Shown: piece by piece, positions 15,120-18,574 of the stretch
Position numbering within the stretch: position 1 is the stretch's first letter
Layout of the letters: each line of letters opens with the position of its first letter
NCBI GenBank assembly: GCA_964344305.1
Contig: CAYFMT010000026.1
Coordinates: forward strand, 1-18,574
Direction of reading: 5' to 3'
DNA length: 18,574 bases
Source of the DNA: JABMOV01 sp964344305
GTDB taxonomy: Bacteria; Fidelibacterota; Marinisomatia; Marinisomatales; JABMOV01
The notes under the pieces: generated by a model
What the model was told of the DNA's origin: nothing
Database searches by the model: none
What the model saw: the letters and a program-made list of their open reading frames with translations, nothing else
Program-made: the position numbers and the translations under genes

Positions 15120-16340
15120 TTAGTGAATGGCCCCGGACATTTGGAATATGGGTAAGTACAGGGCCAGTACAATGATGAGAATTATCACACCTAACCCACC
15201 CATCATCATGGGTTCCAAAACCTGGGACAACCTGTCCACCACACTGGTAAAATCCTCGTCATTGAATTCAGCGATTTTTTCCAGCATCATGCTCATGGTT
15301 CCGGATTTTTCACCTACAGTGATCATGCTCGTAACCATGTTTGGAAAGAGGACAGGATATCGTTCCATCTCTGTTGCCAGAGATTTACCTTGAGTTACCT
15401 CCTGGTTGATATTTTCAATGGCACCTTCAAGGTAAACGTTATCAGCGGTGTTGCCGGAGATCTTCAATGCTTCAGTCAATGTGACACCGCTGTTCAGTAG
15501 AACAGCCATGGTTCTGGCTATTCTGGTTAGCATATATTTTTGGAGCAGGGATCCAGCCAGTGGAATGCGAAATACAAATTGATCAATGAGTTTTCGACCT
15601 GTCTGCGTTCGTTTGAACATCTTGAATCCTGCAGCCATCATGCCTGCAAGGATGATGACAATTAGTATATTGGATTGTATCCAGTTGCTGGCACTTAAAA
15701 TCAGTTGAGTCGGTAGAGGTAGTTCCGCACCAAAACTTTCAAATATATCCTTGAATTTTGGTAACAGACCAAACACAACACCCACAAGTACAAGTCCGAA
15801 GAATCCCATGACGAATTTTGGGTAACTTGTGGCGGACTTAAGTTTCTTTTTCGTGTTTTCCTCATACTCGATGTAGAAAGCAATCTGCTTTAAAATTTTA
15901 TCCAGGCCGCCTCCGGCTTCTGCTGCTTGAACCAGTGACACAACCATGGGAGAGAATAATTTTGGGTACATGCTGAGTGCAGATGAAAATGTATGACCGG
16001 CTTTCACCATCTCTGCAATCTGGTCAATAATCTTGATGACCTGCTTTTCCTTAAACTGGACACTGAGAATCTGTAATGCGTCTACCAGCTGGATACCGGC
16101 ACCGGTCAAAGTTGCCAATTCACGGAAGAAGATTATTTTCATTCCCATGGGGACCTTCCCATGTTTTGCGCGTTTCTTCTTCTCCTTGACGTTTGCGTTG
16201 GATTTCACTTCAGTGATGTTCACAACCCGCAGGCCCATTTGTTTGACGAATGCACCAGCCTGACCGAGCGTAATGGCTTCAATCCGTCCTTCTTCTCGTT
16301 TCCCATTCTGGGCAATGGCTGCATAGGTGTACACAGGCAT
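15120..16340 (-). CDS. pilC: Type IV pilus inner-membrane platform protein PilC
   Basis: A 406-residue GspF/PilC family protein. The N-terminus MPVYTYAAIAQNGKREEGRIEA is the usual opening strand pair. Two T2SF domains follow (about 70-193 and 272-395). Membrane helices lie near residues 172-192 (VMGFFGLVLVGVVFGLLPKF), 223-240 (ILIVIILAGMMAAGF) and at the C-terminus (GGLGVIILIIVLALYLPIF). The conserved AEAGGGLDKIL and its second-repeat partner GEKSGTMSMMLEKIA are present. It sits in the inner membrane above PilB and is thought to rotate to insert pilins into the fibre. The ATG shares a base with the pilB stop (TGATG). Confidence 0.96.
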   Translation of the reverse strand: MPVYTYAAIAQNGKREEGRIEAITLGQAGAFVKQMGLRVVNITEVKSNANVKEKKKRAKHGKVPMGMKIIFFRELATLTGAGIQLVDALQILSVQFKEKQVIKIIDQIAEMVKAGHTFSSALSMYPKLFSPMVVSLVQAAEAGGGLDKILKQIAFYIEYEENTKKKLKSATSYPKFVMGFFGLVLVGVVFGLLPKFKDIFESFGAELPLPTQLILSASNWIQSNILIVIILAGMMAAGFKMFKRTQTGRKLIDQFVFRIPLAGSLLQKYMLTRIARTMAVLLNSGVTLTEALKISGNTADNVYLEGAIENINQEVTQGKSLATEMERYPVLFPNMVTSMITVGEKSGTMSMMLEKIAEFNDEDFTSVVDRLSQVLEPMMMGGLGVIILIIVLALYLPIFQMSGAIH

Positions 16341-17937
16341 CAGGATACCCTCAGCACTTCTTCAAGACTGGTTATCCCTTTTGATGCCTTGATCAATCCA
16401 TCAGAGCTCAGCGTATGCATGCCTTCTGAAATGGCCTGCTGAAGGATCTCCGCCTCAGAGCGTTCCTCGACGATCAATCGCTTCAATTCAGGTGAAAGGA
16501 ATAGCACTTCGTGAATCCCTGCTCGACCCTTGAAGCCGGATCCTGCACATTGTTTACATCCTGAACCATGATAGAATTGACAATCCTTGAGATCAGTATG
16601 ATGTTCAAAGATGGTGTTTTGAATTTCTTCAGGGATATCATAGGGCTCTTTGCAGTTTGCACAGATTTTTCTCACCAGGCGCTGCGCCACAATAACGGAA
16701 AGGGAAGAAACAATAAGGAATTTGTCGACTCCCATGTTCAACAACCGTGTTATAGTGGAAATAGCACTGTTGGTATGAAGAGTGGATAGAACAAGGTGCC
16801 CCGTCAAAGATGCTTTAACAGCAATTTCTGCAGTTTCAAAATCCCTGACTTCACCTACCATGACGATGTCAGGGTCCTGCCGAAGGATTGAACGGAGTGC
16901 AGACGCNNNNNNNNNNCACCTGGACGCGCCTGCACTTGGTTTATTCCATTCAATCGATATTCAACGGGATCTTCTACGGTAATAATGTTCAGTGATGGGC
17001 TGTTGATATAGTTCAACACGGAGTACAATGTGGTTGTCTTACCGCTACCAGTGGGACCGGTCACCAGTATCATTCCCTGTGTCTTCTTGGCTGCGGTTTT
17101 AAAAGGTGTAAGAAAACTGTCAGCGATTCCAAGATCATCTATGTTCAGGGATGTGCTTCCCTGGTCAAGAATTCGCATGACGATCTTTTCTCCATAGATG
17201 CCGGGGATGGTGGACACACGGACATCCACACTGCGTCCCATAATCTTAAATTTGACTCGACCATCCTGGGGAATTCTTCTTTCAGATATATCAAGGTCTG
17301 CCAGAATTTTTATCCTGGCGGTGACACCCTGCTGCAATCGTTTATTTGCAGGCTTGAATTCACGGAGCATTCCATCGGTCCTCAACCGGATTCGTAGATG
17401 AGACTCCTGTGGCTCAATATGGATATCGCTTGCACGTTCCTGCACAGCCTGGATCAAGAGTGTGTTGACAAAGACAACGGCTGGAGCATCTGTTGCCTGG
17501 GAACGAAGGAGATCAATGCTTTCTTCTTCCGCTTCAGTTTCATCCTTGTCATCCTCGATCTCTACCAGGTCCTGAAGTGTATCCTCTAAATCTGCTTTGT
17601 CTGAAAAAATATGGGCAAGGGCGAGATCCACTTCATCCCTGGGACTGAAAACAGGACGAACATTGAACCCTGTTTTTGCTTTTACCAGCTCCTGCGTGAG
17701 GATATCGAATGGATTCGACATGGCCAGAACAAGCTCATTTCCTTCATCAATGGAAATGGGGACAATACCATGGTGTGTGCAGACTTCCTCTGAAATGCTC
17801 AATGCCAGGGATGTGTCAAACACATGGATAGATTTCAGATCAATCTGTTCGATTTGAAATCGATCAATGGTTTCGGTCCAGTTATGTGTCGTTGCTTGGC
17901 TCATAAATTTTTTGTTTGCCCATTTAAAGACAAACAT
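16340..17937 (-). CDS. pilB: Type IV pilus extension ATPase PilB, split by an assembly gap
   Basis: Cytoplasmic hexameric motor that powers pilin polymerisation. From the N-terminus it shows a T2SE/MshEN-like domain (about 35-125), an acidic linker (DDKDETEAEEE), RASDIHIEP, Walker A GPTGSGKT (294-301), VEDPVEY, then after the gap ILRQDPDIVMVGEVRD (Walker B), the His box TGHLVLSTLHTNS, and a zinc tetracysteine (CANC and GCKQC). Ten Ns at 16907-16916 shift the apparent frame; both sides belong to one gene. The frame opens at ATG 17937. ATG 17904 (MSQATTHNW) is the better start if the TGGCAC element at 17939-17944 is a sigma-54 promoter, because transcription would begin near 17918. It is the first gene of the pilus operon. 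Confidence 0.93.
16907..16916. other. Assembly gap (10 Ns) inside pilB
   Basis: Ten undetermined bases between ...QVQARPG and ASALRSILRQDPD. The flanking frames need a true gap of 3n+2 bases, so 10 is a placeholder. Homologous ATPases have five residues here (as in V-D-M-T-F of GspE), which gives 14 missing bases. Confidence 0.9.
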
Positions 17938-17944
17938 TGTGCCA
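17929..17944 (-). promoter_or_regulatory. Candidate sigma-54 promoter of the pilus operon
   Basis: TGGCACAATGTTTGTC fits the -24/-12 pattern TGGCAC-N5-TTGC, with a perfect -24 element and correct spacing, but TTGT in place of TTGC at -12. It overlaps the ATG at 17937 and would start transcription about 14 bases before the ATG at 17904. The gene just upstream encodes a sigma-54 activator, which raises the likelihood. Confidence 0.45.
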
Positions 17945-18037
17945 AAACAAGTCAGGTACTACATAACTACTGTATTAACAATATGTATGAAACAAGATCG
18001 GAATATATTATTTAATTGATAATGTGTAAGATTTATA

Positions 18038-18062
18038 TGACATTTTTATGTGACAGGTGTCA
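18038..18062. promoter_or_regulatory. TGACA/TGTCA repeats, candidate upstream activator sites
   Basis: TGACA occurs at 18038-18042 and 18051-18055, and the reverse TGTCA at 18058-18062; the last two form TGACA-GG-TGTCA. They lie about 95-120 bases upstream of the TGGCAC element, the usual distance for enhancer sites of sigma-54 activators. TGTC cores are also known in PilR sites of Pseudomonas. The minus-strand TTGACA at 18058-18063 could also be a sigma-70 -35 box, but no good -10 follows at 17 bases. Confidence 0.4.
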
Positions 18063-18079
18063 AGCTAAGTTACCATAAT

Positions 18080-18095
18080 TGTGAATTGCATCACA
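18080..18095. promoter_or_regulatory. CRP/FNR-family type palindrome
   Basis: TGTGA-ATTGCA-TCACA has both half-sites and the 6-base spacer of the classical CRP consensus. It is 16 bases after the activator gene stop and about 170 bases before the predicted pilB transcription start. No CRP-family gene is in the window, so the binding protein is unknown. It could also be part of a hairpin at the 3' end of the activator transcript (TTGTG...CACAA). Confidence 0.4.
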
Positions 18096-18110
18096 CACAA
18101 TAGGTCGATA

Positions 18111-18518
18111 TCAGGATAACTCCAGTTGTTTCATTCGAAGATGAAAATGCTGTCGGCTCACATTGGCCAGTCTGGCAGCCTGTGTAATGTTCCCATCTGT
18201 CTGTTGAATGAGGTTATGGTAGTATACTCTGTCGAAATGGTCTTTTGCGGTTTGATAATCACCATCCACCTGGACAGTACCAGCGGACATATTATCTTTT
18301 TTCTGCAAATAGTCAGGCAATGATGCAGGTGAAATGGAATCGTCCTTTTCCATAATGATGGCATTTTCCAGCACATTCACCAGTTCACGGATATTTCCAG
18401 GCCAGTTATGCTGCGATAGTATTGCCAGGGCTTCTGGTGAGAGGGTTCGTTCTTTTCCCAATTGTTTAGCAAAGCGGTTAAGGTGAAAGTCCGCAATGGA
18501 AGGAATGTCTTCACGACG
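18111..18518 (-). pseudogene. C-terminal part of a sigma-54-dependent activator (PilR/NtrC type), frame lost near the window end
   Basis: The readable part begins at RREDIPSIADFHLNRFAKQLGKE, that is, the end of the AAA+ domain. It continues with LSPEALAILSQHNWPGNIREL (the WPGN-x-REL box) and ends in a Fis-type helix-turn-helix, GNITQAARLANVSRQHFHLRMKQL. Such proteins open sigma-54 promoters when activated, usually through an N-terminal receiver that is not visible here. Upstream of RRED the expected PPLRE and the rest of the ATPase are absent in all three frames, and an in-frame TAA occurs at 18531-18533. This may be a truncated gene or a misassembled contig end. Its place 173 bases before pilB makes it a likely operon regulator. 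Confidence 0.85.
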
Positions 18519-18574
18519 CTTGTAAGTCTTTTAAATCTTTCGGACTTTTCATTTAAAAAGTTAAGGTGTACTTC
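18519..18574. other. Right-edge sequence not matching the activator gene
   Basis: These AT-rich bases do not continue the activator in any frame. On the minus strand they contain ATG at 18552 followed by a short frame (MKSPKDLKDLQAS) that ends at 18511 inside the activator. This could be the start of an unrelated gene joined by assembly error. Too short to identify. Confidence 0.35.

Noticed and set aside
16855..16924. Frameshift splitting pilB into two genes
   Set aside because: The apparent shift is produced by the ten placeholder Ns; homology runs continuously across the gap with five codons missing.
5972..17937. Type II secretion system instead of a type IV pilus
   Set aside because: The adjacent pilM-pilN-pilO-pilP-pilQ order and the PilV/PilW/PilX-like set match pilus loci; no gspD-gspL-gspM-gspK pattern is seen.

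Overview
The window reads as a scaffold from an uncultured Gram-negative bacterium, probably of the FCB superphylum (Marinimicrobia/SAR406-like or a relative). This placement is inference. It rests on a diderm envelope (secretin, two predicted beta-barrel proteins ending in Phe, a DUF2490-type protein), a moderate base composition, mostly weak or absent Shine-Dalgarno sequences, and long runs of genes joined by ATGA or TGATG overlaps. A run of ten Ns at 16907-16916 marks an assembly gap. No tRNA, rRNA, CRISPR array or insertion sequence was seen.

Left block (203-4616, minus strand): a compact run read from right to left. It encodes a small beta-carbonic-anhydrase-like protein, an unrecognised 302-residue protein, thiamine pyrophosphokinase, a sodium:solute symporter, a CYTH-fold triphosphate enzyme and a DUF2490-type outer-membrane protein. 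The middle genes overlap by ATGA, so they are probably co-transcribed. The pairing of thiamine pyrophosphokinase with a symporter and a CYTH enzyme hints at thiamine salvage and thiamine-phosphate metabolism. A lone plus-strand gene (4729-5982) for an outer-membrane porin-like protein is divergent from this block and overlaps the end of the next block tail to tail.

Right block (5972-17937, minus strand): a nearly complete type IV pilus assembly operon of about 12 kb. The order is pilB, pilC, major pilin, pilV-like, pilW-like, prepilin peptidase-like, pilX-like, pilM, pilN, pilO, pilP-like, pilQ, then a soluble REC-REC-PAS-histidine kinase. The PilB motor and PilC platform act with the PilM-N-O-P alignment complex and the PilQ secretin to build the fibre; the minor pilins prime it. 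No retraction ATPase (PilT) lies in the window. The major pilin alone has a perfect AGGAGG and is followed by a stem-loop, a layout suited to higher expression than its neighbours. Upstream of pilB lies the C-terminal end of a sigma-54 activator (PilR/NtrC type). The 173-base spacer holds a TGGCAC element, TGACA repeats and a CRP-type palindrome. The pilus operon is thus bracketed by signalling genes.

The most unusual observations are three. The prepilin peptidase-like protein has its first catalytic Asp replaced by Glu and its GxGD loop apparently deleted. The pilX-like minor pilin carries a 50-residue His/Asp-rich insert. The activator gene at the right edge loses its reading frame and its homology abruptly near 18520.
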